From Mesorhizobium sp. C432A (lineage in GTDB: Bacteria > Pseudomonadota > Alphaproteobacteria > Rhizobiales > Rhizobiaceae): a stretch of DNA of 64,000 nucleotides. Below are positions 1-8,110 of this stretch, one piece after another (position 1 is the first letter of the stretch; each line of letters starts with the position of its first letter). A program made the position numbers and the translations under genes. The stretch spans positions 5,931,001-5,995,000 of the forward strand of contig NZ_CP100470.1 of the NCBI RefSeq assembly GCF_030323145.1. Direction: 5' to 3'. The notes under the pieces were generated by a model, which worked only from the letters and a program-made list of their open reading frames with translations, searched no databases and was not told the DNA's origin.

Positions 1-84
1 CAGCGTGTTCAGGAAGCCACGCAACAGCGCCGGCAGGCTGGACATGATCACGTCAGGATTGAAGAAGGTGTCGATTAGCGACAT
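1..84 (-). CDS. Amino-acid ABC transporter permease, N-terminal fragment
   Basis: Only the first 28 codons are inside the window; the rest lies beyond the left edge. The start is the ATG at 84-82. The visible residues (MSLIDTFFNP, then LPALLRGFLNTL) match the usual opening of HisM/GlnP-type polar amino-acid permeases, where a short amphipathic segment precedes the first membrane helix. It follows the family-3 binding protein gene on the same strand, which is the normal order for such an importer, so the two probably form one operon. Substrate cannot be read from this fragment. Confidence 0.7.
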   Translation of the reverse strand, partial: MSLIDTFFNPDVIMSSLPALLRGFLNTL

Positions 85-189
85 GGGAGCGTTCCCGAAC
101 CCCAGAGCAAAGGATGCTCAAGTTAAAACCAATCGACCTTGCCTCCCATGAGGCTATCCGTGCGGCAGCAGGCGCCGGAGCGTGAAATG

Positions 190-219
190 AATCGTGCCGG
201 CCCGGGAGCCGGCACGATT
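190..219 (-). terminator. Strong stem-loop between binding-protein and permease genes
   Basis: A perfect 12-bp inverted repeat (AATCGTGCCGGC at 190-201 and its complement at 208-219) surrounds a 6-base loop. It lies just after the binding-protein stop and about 100 bases before the permease start. In ABC operons such a hairpin often lets only part of the transcripts continue, or protects the binding-protein mRNA. No long U run follows, so an attenuator or mRNA-stabilising role is as likely as full termination. Confidence 0.6.
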
Positions 220-234
220 TAAGTGCATTGCCGG

Positions 235-1032
235 TCAGGCCTTGGGCAGCGGCATTTCCTTGACCGTCGAGGAATCGGCTGGCGCGTCGCTGCCGAACCA
301 CTTCTTGTGGATCGCGGCCAGCGTTCCGTCCTTCTTCATCGCGGTCAGCGCGTCGTTCAGCTTGCCGAGCAGCGGATGGTCCTTGCTCATCATCAGGCCG
401 TACTGTTCGCCGGTCTTGATGCGCTGCTTGACCTTCAGGTCCTTCATCTTGGTGAAGGAGTATTCCATGCCCGGAATATCGCTGACGGCGGCGTCCACGC
501 GGCCCGCGCTGAGGTCGAGCAGAAGATTCTGCTGCGTGTCATAGCCCTTCACGTCGCTGTAGCCGTCAGCCTCCTGATGCGCCTTGACCCAGGTCTCGCC
601 GGTCGAGCCTGAAAGCACGCCGACGATCTTGCCCTTGAGGTCGGCCTCGGTGTTAACAGCGCTATCGGTCTTCGTCGCAATGCCCATGTCGGAGTCATAA
701 TAGGGCTGGGTGAAGGACAGCGTTTTCAGTCGCTCCGGCGTGATGGTGATCGAGGAGATCGCGACATCGATGCGGTTGGAACTGACAGCCGCGAACAGCG
801 CCTGGAAGCCGAGGTCGGCAATGTCGGTGGTCATGCCGGCACGCTTGGCCGCTTCGTTGACGATGTCGACTTCAAAGCCCTCGAAAGTGCCGCTCTCGTT
901 CTTGTATTCGAAGGGCGGATTGGTCGGGTAGGCGCCGACATTGAGCACATCGGCGGCAAAGGCGGTGGCCGGGCCGGCAGCGATGCCGATCGTGGCGGCG
1001 AGAAGAAGCAGGTTGCGACGAGTGAAGCTCAT
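235..1032 (-). CDS. Polar amino-acid ABC transporter substrate-binding protein (SBP family 3)
   Basis: A 265-residue periplasmic binding protein. Residues 1-26 form a signal peptide (TRRN, then a hydrophobic stretch, cleavage after AFA); the twin Arg is Tat-like. The mature start (LNVGAYPTNPPFEYKNESG) and the FEVDIVNEAAKRAG segment are hallmarks of family 3, which binds amino acids, opines and similar small molecules. The permease fragment downstream completes an importer. The aminotransferase gene ends 76 bases upstream on the same strand, so transport and transamination may be co-expressed, probably under the palindrome at 2427-2440. Exact ligand unknown. Confidence 0.88.
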   Translation of the reverse strand: MSFTRRNLLLLAATIGIAAGPATAFAADVLNVGAYPTNPPFEYKNESGTFEGFEVDIVNEAAKRAGMTTDIADLGFQALFAAVSSNRIDVAISSITITPERLKTLSFTQPYYDSDMGIATKTDSAVNTEADLKGKIVGVLSGSTGETWVKAHQEADGYSDVKGYDTQQNLLLDLSAGRVDAAVSDIPGMEYSFTKMKDLKVKQRIKTGEQYGLMMSKDHPLLGKLNDALTAMKKDGTLAAIHKKWFGSDAPADSSTVKEMPLPKA

Positions 1033-1108
1033 TTTGTGTTCCCTCTGGTTGTGATCGGGCGGGTTTGCTCCCGCACGGTTTGTTGCCGTCCCACCTCCCA
1101 GCGGGGCG

Positions 1109-2308
1109 TCAATTCATGGCGGCGACCATGCGCTCGAGCGCGGTCGCTATCTGGTCGCGTTCACGGCACACGCACATCCGCAGGAAGGCCGCTGCCGAAT
1201 TTCCAAAGAGGTGGCCGGGAGCCAGCCCGACGCGCGCCGTCTCCAGTATCCTGGCGCAGGCCTGCCGGGCGTCGCTTTCGCCGTCCATGGCAAAGAAGGC
1301 ATACATGCCTCCGCGCGGTTTCGTCGGCAGGATGATGCCGGGAATCTGTGCCAGCCTGTCATAGGCAAGGTCGAGGCCGGTTTTGATCCGCTGCCTGATC
1401 TCCTCGACCAGCGGCTCGCCTTGGCGGATGGCGGCGACAGCGCCTGCCTGGATAGGCGCGGCGGTGCCGCTGTTGATGTACTGCGTCATGGCGCCAAGCT
1501 GGTCGGCCACCCCCGACGGATGCGTCAGCCAGCCGATGCGCCAGCCGGTCATCGCCCACGCCTTCGAAAAACTGTTGACCGACAGCACCCGGTCGCCATC
1601 CTCGGCGATCTGCAGGATGGAAGGAGCAACATTGCCGTCGAAATAGAGCCGGCCATAGACCTCGTCGGAGATGATCCAGATGCCGGTGCGCCGGCTGAAG
1701 TCGAGCAGCGCCTGCATCTCCTCGCGCGACGCGGTCCAGCCGGTCGGGTTGGACGGCGTCGACAGGAGGATCGCGCGTGTGCGCGCATCGCAAGTGGCGA
1801 ACAGCCGGTCGAGATCGAGATGCCAGTCGCCCTTGAAGTCGAGCGAAAACGGCCTTGGCTCGCCGCCGATCAGATGGATGGCGTTGTGGATGTTGGGCCA
1901 TTGCGGCGCGACATAGACGACGTTGCTGCCGGTATCGACCAGCAGTTCCAGCGCCAGGTACAGCGCCTGCATACCGCCGGGCGTGACGGTGGTGCGCGCA
2001 ATCGGGATAGACCGGCCGTGGATGCGCGTCTGATACTCGGCCAGGGCTTCGTTCAGTGGCCCCTGGCCACGCATGTTGGGGACGTAGAACGTCTGGCCTT
2101 CATCGAAGGCGGCCTTCGCGGCATCGCGGATGAAGGCCGGCGTCACCATGTCGCCTTCGCCGTACCAGAGCGCGATCACGTCGCCCAGTTCTCGGGCGCG
2201 CACGGCAAGGTTGGCGATGTTTTCAGTGTGCAGGTCACGGATCTGGGCGCGCACGCCGTCGAACGCATAGCGCGCGCTGGACGATGACTGGGGCAGTATG
2301 AACGACAA
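1109..2308 (-). CDS. Class I/II PLP-dependent aminotransferase
   Basis: A fold-type I aminotransferase of 399 residues if it begins at the TTG at 2308. That start has a good GGGAGGGG ribosome site about 9 bases upstream and gives normal family length. An in-frame ATG at 2401 would add 31 low-complexity residues rich in Trp, Cys and Gly and is unlikely. SNPTG (residues 186-190), SDEVYG (214-219) and the PLP-binding Lys in NSFSKAWAMTGWR (about 249) are intact. It would exchange an amino acid for its 2-oxo acid. Near an IorAB-type 2-oxoacid oxidoreductase and an aldolase, an aromatic amino acid such as tryptophan is a plausible but unproven substrate. Confidence 0.88.
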   Translation of the reverse strand: MSFILPQSSSSARYAFDGVRAQIRDLHTENIANLAVRARELGDVIALWYGEGDMVTPAFIRDAAKAAFDEGQTFYVPNMRGQGPLNEALAEYQTRIHGRSIPIARTTVTPGGMQALYLALELLVDTGSNVVYVAPQWPNIHNAIHLIGGEPRPFSLDFKGDWHLDLDRLFATCDARTRAILLSTPSNPTGWTASREEMQALLDFSRRTGIWIISDEVYGRLYFDGNVAPSILQIAEDGDRVLSVNSFSKAWAMTGWRIGWLTHPSGVADQLGAMTQYINSGTAAPIQAGAVAAIRQGEPLVEEIRQRIKTGLDLAYDRLAQIPGIILPTKPRGGMYAFFAMDGESDARQACARILETARVGLAPGHLFGNSAAAFLRMCVCRERDQIATALERMVAAMN

Positions 2309-2426
2309 GGACTGAAACCCCTCCCACCCGGAGCACCACGACGGACTGCCCGGCAAGCCCCACCGGCACGACAGTCGCCATCCACTTTGGATGCTATCCA
2401 ATGTGCGGCGCTTTTCAAGGAAAAAG

Positions 2427-2440
2427 TTTTAAGCTTAAAA
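2427..2440. promoter_or_regulatory. Shared palindromic operator, site A (MarR-type candidate)
   Basis: A perfect 14-bp palindrome, TTTTAAGCTTAAAA, in an AT-rich patch between the aldolase stop and the aminotransferase start. It lies about 120 bases upstream of the TTG start. The same core recurs at three other control regions of this cluster (3285-3302, 10458-10471, 18187-18200). The size and symmetry fit a MarR dimer, and two MarR genes lie in the cluster. Confidence 0.65.
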
Positions 2441-2464
2441 AGTTTTTACCTGATCCCGCCCGTC

Positions 2465-3232
2465 TCACCCCAGCTCGGCGCGCGCAGCGGTGCAGTTGGC
2501 CGCGGCGCCGGCGCCAAGAAACATCGTGTCGCTGGCCAGCACGAAGAAGCTCGCGCCGATAGCGGCCCACTGGCTGATCGTCTGTGGGCTGGCGCAAAAT
2601 ATGCCCGATGTCCTGCCATGCGCGACGGTCTCGCGGATGATCCTTGTGATCGCCTCATTGAGCTTGTCCACGCCTTTCGGCCCGATCGCATCGATCGACA
2701 CGGAGAGATCGCCGGGGCCGACGAAGACCACATCGATGCCGTCTATGGCCGCGATCGCCTCGATGTTGGCCAGCCCCTCCGATGTCTCGACCTGGACCGC
2801 GACGACCACCCTGTCATTGGCCGCGGCCAGATATTCGGGGATGCGATAGCCATAGCCGGCCGCGCGGCCAGGCCCGACGCCGCGTTCGCCCAGCGGCGGA
2901 TAGCGCGAGGCTTTCACCGCCGCCTCGGCCTGAGCAGCGGTCGAGACGCGCGGCACGAGCACGCCTTGTGCGCCGCTGTCGAGCGCCGCCTGGATAGCTT
3001 CCGGCGCATGGCCGGGAACACGCACCATGGCCGGCACGCGGTGCACGTCGGCCGCGCGCACCATGGTTTCGATCGTGCCCCGCGCGATCTGAGCATGTTC
3101 CCAGTCGACGCAGAGGAAGTCGAGGCCGGCGAGCGCCATCACTTCGACGGCGACGGGATGCGGAATGGCGGCGAAAGAGCCGACGAGATTGGTCTTGCCG
3201 ATGCACTTCTGACGGAACGCGCTCATCTCCAT
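2465..3232 (-). CDS. HpcH/HpaI family class II aldolase
   Basis: A 255-residue TIM-barrel lyase of the HpcH/HpaI (2-oxo-acid aldolase/citrate lyase) family. These enzymes use a divalent metal to cleave 4-hydroxy-2-oxo acids into pyruvate and a carbonyl compound. Visible motifs are CVDWEH (about 41-46), the metal-site VQVETSEGL and VGPGDLS, and the GERGVGPGRAAGYG loop. The start may be 3232 or the ATG six bases inside; both have only modest ribosome sites. It is divergent from the luciferase-type monooxygenase, with operator site B between them. In this context a retro-aldol on an oxindolyl side chain is possible; the substrate is inference. Confidence 0.85.
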   Translation of the reverse strand: MEMSAFRQKCIGKTNLVGSFAAIPHPVAVEVMALAGLDFLCVDWEHAQIARGTIETMVRAADVHRVPAMVRVPGHAPEAIQAALDSGAQGVLVPRVSTAAQAEAAVKASRYPPLGERGVGPGRAAGYGYRIPEYLAAANDRVVVAVQVETSEGLANIEAIAAIDGIDVVFVGPGDLSVSIDAIGPKGVDKLNEAITRIIRETVAHGRTSGIFCASPQTISQWAAIGASFFVLASDTMFLGAGAAANCTAARAELG

Positions 3233-3284
3233 CCCCGTTTCGCCTAGCCCAAAATCATATCCGCAATCGGCGGCGAGGCGAAGC

Positions 3285-3302
3285 TATTTCAGGCTTGAAA
3301 TA
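3285..3302. promoter_or_regulatory. Shared palindromic operator, site B
   Basis: TATTTCAGGCTTGAAATA is an 18-bp near-perfect inverted repeat with one mismatched pair near the centre. It sits midway between the divergent aldolase (start 3232) and monooxygenase (start 3347) genes, so one bound dimer could control both. It matches sites A, C and D. Confidence 0.68.
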
Positions 3303-3346
3303 TTTTTGCGCGGGCCTAGCGTGTCGGTCTCCCGCCACGAGTTCCC

Positions 3347-4441
3347 ATGATGATCAAAACGCATCCCCTGCACGGCCCGAACAAACTGAAGCTGGGCGTC
3401 TTCTCGACCAATGCCGATGGCGGTCTGGCCATCACCGATGTGCCGGAACGCTGGACGGCAAGCTGGCAGGACAATCTGACGGCGGCGCAGATCGCCGACC
3501 GCGCCGGGCTGGAATTTATGCTGCCGATCGCGCGCTGGCGTGGCTTTGGCGGCCGCAACAAGGTGCGCGAATGGTCGTTCGAGACCTTCACCTGGGCAGC
3601 AGCGCTGGCGGTGGCCACCGAGCAGATCGGCCTGTTCATGACCGTGCATGTGCCGCTGGTGCATCCGCTCTATGCCGCCAAGGCGCTGGCAACTGTCGAC
3701 CATATCAGCCAGGGCCGCGCCGGCTTGAACATCGTCTGCGGCTGGAACCCGAAGGAATTCGGCATGTTCGGCACGCCTTTGGTCGAGAAGGGCTACGACC
3801 AGGCCGCCGAATGGATCGAAATCCTGGAAAAGCTCTACGCCTCGGACCAGCCTCTGGACTATGAAGGCACCTACTATCGCCTCAAGGAGGCGGTGAGCCG
3901 GCCGGCGAGCCTGCAGGTTCCACGCCCGGTGACCATGAACGCTGCTTTCGGTGGCCCGGGCCGGGATTTCGCCGCCGCCCGATGCGATTATCTGTTCACG
4001 ACCTTTTCGGAAATGAGCGATGCCGGCAAGCATGTCGCCGACATCAGCGAGCGGGCCGACAAGGTTGGCCGCAACGTCGGCGTCTACACGGTGGCGCATG
4101 TCGTCTGCCGTCCAACCATGGAAGAGGCGCAGGCCTACTACACGCGCTATGCCGTCGATCTGGTCGACCACGATGCGGTCGATGCTCATATGGCAGGCAA
4201 GAAGGAGTTCTCGCAGTCGCATGACCCGCATGCCTATGACCGCTACCGGCAGCGTTTCGCCGGCGGCGCCGGCACCTACCCGCTGGTTGGAACGCCGGAG
4301 ACGATTGCCGCCGAGATGGCGGCAATAGCCGGGCATGGCTACCAGGGCATCGCGCTGTCGTTCGTCAACTACACCCAGGAACTGCCCTATTTCTGCGACC
4401 ACGTATTTCCGCTGCTGAAGCGGGCGGGGCTGCGCTGCTGA
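3347..4441 (+). CDS. LLM-class flavin-dependent monooxygenase
   Basis: A 364-residue bacterial-luciferase-like TIM barrel. The LGVFSTNADGG opening, the VPLVHPLYAAKALATVDHISQGRAGLNIVCGWN core and the MNAAFGGPG FMN-phosphate region place it with the RutA/SfnG/alkanesulfonate monooxygenase group, which oxidise N- or S-containing compounds with reduced flavin from a separate reductase. Two ATGs (3347 and 3350) are possible starts and neither has a strong ribosome site. It is divergent from the aldolase across operator B and convergent with the Rid gene. Oxidation of a heterocycle such as an indole derivative would fit the cluster, but this is inferred. Confidence 0.85.
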   Translation: MMIKTHPLHGPNKLKLGVFSTNADGGLAITDVPERWTASWQDNLTAAQIADRAGLEFMLPIARWRGFGGRNKVREWSFETFTWAAALAVATEQIGLFMTVHVPLVHPLYAAKALATVDHISQGRAGLNIVCGWNPKEFGMFGTPLVEKGYDQAAEWIEILEKLYASDQPLDYEGTYYRLKEAVSRPASLQVPRPVTMNAAFGGPGRDFAAARCDYLFTTFSEMSDAGKHVADISERADKVGRNVGVYTVAHVVCRPTMEEAQAYYTRYAVDLVDHDAVDAHMAGKKEFSQSHDPHAYDRYRQRFAGGAGTYPLVGTPETIAAEMAAIAGHGYQGIALSFVNYTQELPYFCDHVFPLLKRAGLRC

Positions 4442-4464
4442 TCAATCCGGGAATAACGAATTCG

Positions 4465-4866
4465 TTAATCCGGAATGACGGCGGTTGCCTGAATTTCGAT
4501 CTTGGCGCGATCTTCCACTAGCGCCACCACCTGCATGGCGGCCATCGCTGGAAAATGCCGGCCGATCACCTCGCGATAGGCCTCGCCTATACCCTTGAGA
4601 TTGCCAAGATATTCGGCCTTGTCGGTGAAATACCAGGTCATCGCGGTGATGTGCCGTGGCTCCGCGCCGGCTTCCGCCAGCACGGCGACGATGTTTTGCA
4701 GCGTCTGCCGCACCTGGCCGGCGAAATCGTCGGTCTCGAACTGGCACTGCCCGTTCCAGCCGACCTGTCCGCCCACGAAGACGAGCCTGCCGCGCGCAGC
4801 AATGCCGTTGGCGTAGCCGACCGGTTTCGCCCAGCCCTCCGGCTGCAGGATCTCGTGCATTTTCAA
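4465..4866 (-). CDS. Rid (YjgF/UK114) family protein
   Basis: A 133-residue Rid-fold protein, normally a trimer. RidA proper hydrolyses reactive enamine/imine intermediates and needs an Arg just before the KIEIEA strand. Here the matching stretch reads VVALVEDRAKIEIQATAV, so by eye that Arg is replaced by Leu. This suggests another Rid subgroup (Rid4-7 or RutC-like) with a different active site. The start ATG at 4866 has an AGG site just upstream. It follows the acyl-CoA dehydrogenase by about 50 bases as the last gene of the monooxygenase operon. Removal of the amino group from an intermediate is a reasonable guess. Confidence 0.87.
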   Translation of the reverse strand: MKMHEILQPEGWAKPVGYANGIAARGRLVFVGGQVGWNGQCQFETDDFAGQVRQTLQNIVAVLAEAGAEPRHITAMTWYFTDKAEYLGNLKGIGEAYREVIGRHFPAMAAMQVVALVEDRAKIEIQATAVIPD

Positions 4867-4915
4867 GCCTCCCCGGTATTCTTAAAACCAAATCTCAAAA
4901 TCAAATACGTCGCTG

Positions 4916-6064
4916 TCAGGCCGCGCCCATCACCTGCCGTGCGATCACCACCTTCTGCACATCGGATGCGCCCTCGTAGATACGTAGCGCGCGGATCTCG
5001 CGATAGAGGCTCTCGACGATATGGCCCTTGCGGACGCCGTCCCCCCCATGCAGCTGCACAGCCTTGTCGATCACCTCTTGCGCCTTGTCGGTGGCGAACA
5101 GCTTGGCCATCGCCGCCTCGCGGGTGACACGAGCCGCGCCCATGTCCTTGGTCCAGGCAGCGCGGTAGACCAGCAGCGCTGCGGCATCGATGTCCAGCGC
5201 CATGTCGGCGATATGGCCTTGCACCATCTGCAGCTCTGCCATCGGAGCGCCGAAAAGTTTGCGCTCGGCCACCCTGCTGATGCTTTCGTCCAGCGCCCGG
5301 CGGGCAAAGCCGAGTGCCGCCGCGCCGACCGTGGAGCGGAACACGTCAAGCACCGACATGGCGATGCGGAAGCCGTCTCCCGGTTTGCCGATCAGCGCCG
5401 AGGCCGGCACCCGGACCTGATCGAAGGAAAGCCGCGCCAGCGGATGCGGCGCGATCACTTCAAGGCGCTCGGCAATGCCAAGCCCCTTGGTATCAGCGGG
5501 TACGAGAAAGGCGGAAAGTCCCTTGGCACCCGGTGCCTCGGCGGTGCGGGCAAAGACGACGTAGAGATCGGCGATGCCGCCATTGGAAATCCAGGTCTTC
5601 TCGCCGCTGAGGATATAGAAGTCGCCATCGCGGCTCGCCATCATTTCGGTGTTGGCGACATCCGACCCGGAGCGTGGCTCCGAAAGCGCGAAGGCGGAAA
5701 TCGTCTTGCCGGCCCTGGTCTTTGCCAGCCATTGCTGCTGGTCGGGCGTGCCGAACAGGCTGAGCGCGCCGGTGCCGAGCCCCTGCATGGCAAAGGCAAA
5801 GTCGGCCAACCCGTCATGGCGCGCCAGCGTCTCGCGGGTGATGCACAAGGTGCGGACATCGAGCGGTCCCGGATTGTCCGTATCGAGCGCCGTCGGCTTC
5901 AGCCAGCCGTCGCGGCCAAGTTTCGCCACCAGCTCGCGGCAGGCGGCATCGACGTCATGGTGATCGACGGGCAGGTTCCTGGCGCACCAGGCATCAAGGC
6001 GTTCGGCGAGTTCGCGATGCCGGTCTTCGAAAAACGGCCAGTTGAGGAAACTCTTGTCAGCCAT
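4916..6064 (-). CDS. Acyl-CoA dehydrogenase
   Basis: A 382-residue FAD acyl-CoA dehydrogenase, full length for the family. The FAD/substrate motifs [14 protein letters not shown] and EKTWISNGG are present. The C-terminal [12 protein letters not shown] carries the expected catalytic Glu (about 365). The ATG at 6064 overlaps the TGA of the upstream enoyl-CoA hydratase by one base, so the pair is translationally coupled; a TTG one codon earlier is less likely. In the operon it would oxidise an alicyclic or ring-opened CoA thioester formed after the aryl-CoA monooxygenase/reductase. Confidence 0.92.
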   Translation of the reverse strand: MADKSFLNWPFFEDRHRELAERLDAWCARNLPVDHHDVDAACRELVAKLGRDGWLKPTALDTDNPGPLDVRTLCITRETLARHDGLADFAFAMQGLGTGALSLFGTPDQQQWLAKTRAGKTISAFALSEPRSGSDVANTEMMASRDGDFYILSGEKTWISNGGIADLYVVFARTAEAPGAKGLSAFLVPADTKGLGIAERLEVIAPHPLARLSFDQVRVPASALIGKPGDGFRIAMSVLDVFRSTVGAAALGFARRALDESISRVAERKLFGAPMAELQMVQGHIADMALDIDAAALLVYRAAWTKDMGAARVTREAAMAKLFATDKAQEVIDKAVQLHGGDGVRKGHIVESLYREIRALRIYEGASDVQKVVIARQVMGAA

Positions 6065-6876
6065 CAATTGCCCTCGAACACCGGTTTCTCCTTGGCGACG
6101 AAGGCCTTGTAGGCGCGCTCGAAGTCACGCGTCTGCATGCAGATCGCCTGCGCCTGCGCTTCCGCTTCGATTGCCTGGTCGAGGCCCATCGACCATTCCT
6201 GGTTGAGCTGCGTCTTGGTGATGCCGTGCGCGAAGGTCGGGCCGGAGACGATGCGCGCCGCCATCTCGAGCGCGTCGGCCTCGAGCACTGCGGCATCGAC
6301 CAGCCTGTTGTAGAAGCCCCAGCGCTCGCCTTCCGCCGCCGTCATCGTGCGGCCGGTGTAGAGCAATTCGGCGGCACGGCCCTGGCCGATGATGCGCGGC
6401 AGGATCGCGCAGGCGCCCATGTCGCAGCCGGCAAGGCCGACGCGGGTGAACAGGAAAGCGGTCTTGGCCTCCGGCGTGGCGATGCGGATGTCGGCGCTCA
6501 TGGCGATGATGGCGCCGGCGCCGACCGCGACCCCGTCGACCGCCGCGATGATCGGCTTGCCGCAGTTGAGCATCGCCTTGACGAAATCGCCGGTCATGCG
6601 GGTGAAGGCGAGCAATTCCTTCATGTCCATCTTGACCAATGGGCCGATAATGTCGTGGACATCGCCGCCCGAGCAGAAATTGCCGCCATTGGGCAGGAAC
6701 ACCACGGCGTCGACGCCGTCGGCATAGACGAGATCGCGGAACGTGTCGCGCAGTTCCGCATAGCTGTCGAAGGTCAGCGGATTCTTGCGCTCCGGCCGGT
6801 CGAGCCGCACCTTGGCGATCCTGCCTTCGACTTCCCAAAGGAAGTGCTTCGGCTTGAGGCCGGCCATCGAACTCAT
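6064..6876 (-). CDS. Enoyl-CoA hydratase/isomerase (crotonase) family protein
   Basis: A 270-residue crotonase. The ATG at 6876 has GGGAGGGA nine bases upstream and overlaps the end of the MarR gene by four bases. Oxyanion-hole motifs are visible (NPLTFDSY and [13 protein letters not shown], about 80), followed by [11 protein letters not shown] and the [15 protein letters not shown] segment. The family includes hydratases, isomerases and ring-opening hydrolases such as BadI and BoxC. Between an acyl-CoA dehydrogenase and an aryl-CoA monooxygenase it most likely hydrates or hydrolyses the partly reduced ring. Confidence 0.9.
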   Translation of the reverse strand: MSSMAGLKPKHFLWEVEGRIAKVRLDRPERKNPLTFDSYAELRDTFRDLVYADGVDAVVFLPNGGNFCSGGDVHDIIGPLVKMDMKELLAFTRMTGDFVKAMLNCGKPIIAAVDGVAVGAGAIIAMSADIRIATPEAKTAFLFTRVGLAGCDMGACAILPRIIGQGRAAELLYTGRTMTAAEGERWGFYNRLVDAAVLEADALEMAARIVSGPTFAHGITKTQLNQEWSMGLDQAIEAEAQAQAICMQTRDFERAYKAFVAKEKPVFEGN

Positions 6877-7343
6877 TCGCGTCCCTCCCAGTTGCTGCGG
6901 AACGAGGTCAGCATGCCGGTCAGCCGGCGCGCATCCTCCTCGCTGACCTTGGCCAGCAATTCTCCGATCCAACCCTCATGCGCCGCGGCCATTGCGGCAA
7001 AAGATTTGGAACCCTCGTCGGTCAGTCGCACCATGGATGTGCGGCGATCGCCATTGCGGCGCGCGCGCGCGACCACCCCTTCCGAAACCAGCCGGTCGAC
7101 GATGCCGGTGACATTGCCGTTGGATACCAGCAGGAAGCGCGACAGATCGCTCATCAGCATGCCTTCCGGCGCGCGGTAGAGGGCGGCCATGACGTCGAAA
7201 CGCGGCAGCGTCGTATCGAATTCCTTCTTCAGGCGCTCGCGCAGCTCCGCTTCGATCGTGCGCGAGGCGCGCAGCAGCCTGATCCAGAGACGCAGCCGGT
7301 CCTTGCCGGGTCCCGACGGCGCGGGCAATGGGCCGGCTACCAT
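6873..7343 (-). CDS. MarR family transcriptional regulator (operon-internal)
   Basis: A 156-residue winged-helix regulator. The ATG at 7343 has AGGAGG eight bases upstream. Residues [23 protein letters not shown] and the following recognition helix and wing ([32 protein letters not shown]) are classic MarR. It overlaps the SDR gene upstream by seven bases and the hydratase gene downstream by four. MarR repressors of aromatic catabolism usually respond to the substrate or its CoA thioester. It, or the second MarR at 20669, is the likely reader of the palindromes at 2427, 3285, 10458 and 18187. Confidence 0.92.
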   Translation of the reverse strand: MVAGPLPAPSGPGKDRLRLWIRLLRASRTIEAELRERLKKEFDTTLPRFDVMAALYRAPEGMLMSDLSRFLLVSNGNVTGIVDRLVSEGVVARARRNGDRRTSMVRLTDEGSKSFAAMAAAHEGWIGELLAKVSEEDARRLTGMLTSFRSNWEGRE

Positions 7344-8110
7344 GTTTCGCCTCCTGAGATCGAAATTGCTTGTCCGGTAATCGACGCAGCCGCATCGCCG
7401 CACAGCCAGAGCACCGCCGCGGCAACTTCCTGCGGCTGGATGAAACGGCCTTGCGGGTTGGTCGAGGCAAGGCTCGCCCGCGCCTGCTCGACTGAGCGGC
7501 CGGTCTTTTCGACGACGCGCTGAATGGACTCCTCCAGCATGCCGGTCTCTACGAAGCCCGGGCAAACGGCGTTGACGGTCACGCCGGATTTCGCCGTCTC
7601 GGCGGCCAGCGCCCGCATCAGCCCGACGACGCCGTGCTTGGCCGCCACATAGGGTGCGACATAGGCGTAGCCTTTCAGCCCTGCGGTCGAGGCGACGAAG
7701 ACGATCCGGCCCGCCTTGCGCGCGGCCATGCCGGCCAGCGCCGGCTTCACCGTCAGGAAGGCGCCGGTCAGATTGACGTCGAGCGTGCGCTGCCAGTCGG
7801 CAAGCGAGGTCTTGTGCGCCGGCGTGCTGCCGGCCATGCCGGCATTGGCGACGACGATGTCGAACGGGCCGCGCACGGCTTCCGCTTGCGCGTAGAGCGA
7901 TGTCACCGCCGCCTCGTTGGCAACATCGGCTGACATGGCGTGGATGCGGTCGTTCTCGCCAGCCACCTTGGCAAGCTCGGCCTCGCGCCGCCCGCATATG
8001 GTCACCTGTATGCCGGCCTCGGCCAGCACGAGTGCTATGGCCCGGCCGACGCCGGAGCCGCCGCCAGTGACCAGCGCATGTTTGCCTGAAATCGCCAAGG
8101 CCGTCGTCAT
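7337..8110 (-). CDS. SDR family oxidoreductase
   Basis: A classical short-chain dehydrogenase of 257 residues. The cofactor motif [10 protein letters not shown] is near residue 15, then NAG, the catalytic Ser region (VASTAG) and YVAAK (about 155-159). The ATG at 8110 overlaps the stop of the monooxygenase gene (ATGA). The family oxidises or reduces hydroxyacyl-CoA or keto groups with NAD(P). Here it probably acts on the keto/hydroxy group left by the 2-aminobenzoyl-CoA monooxygenase/reductase reaction. Confidence 0.92.
   Translation of the reverse strand: MTTALAISGKHALVTGGGSGVGRAIALVLAEAGIQVTICGRREAELAKVAGENDRIHAMSADVANEAAVTSLYAQAEAVRGPFDIVVANAGMAGSTPAHKTSLADWQRTLDVNLTGAFLTVKPALAGMAARKAGRIVFVASTAGLKGYAYVAPYVAAKHGVVGLMRALAAETAKSGVTVNAVCPGFVETGMLEESIQRVVEKTGRSVEQARASLASTNPQGRFIQPQEVAAAVLWLCGDAAASITGQAISISGGETW

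Noticed and set aside
2309..2401. N-terminal extension of the aminotransferase from the ATG at 2401
   Set aside because: The extra 31 residues are Trp/Cys/Gly-rich noise, and the TTG at 2308 has a much better ribosome site.
7344..7997. Long N-terminal extension in frame with the first MarR gene
   Set aside because: It is antisense-like, Arg/Gly-rich sequence lying over the SDR gene; the MarR fold begins at the ATG at 7343 with AGGAGG before it.
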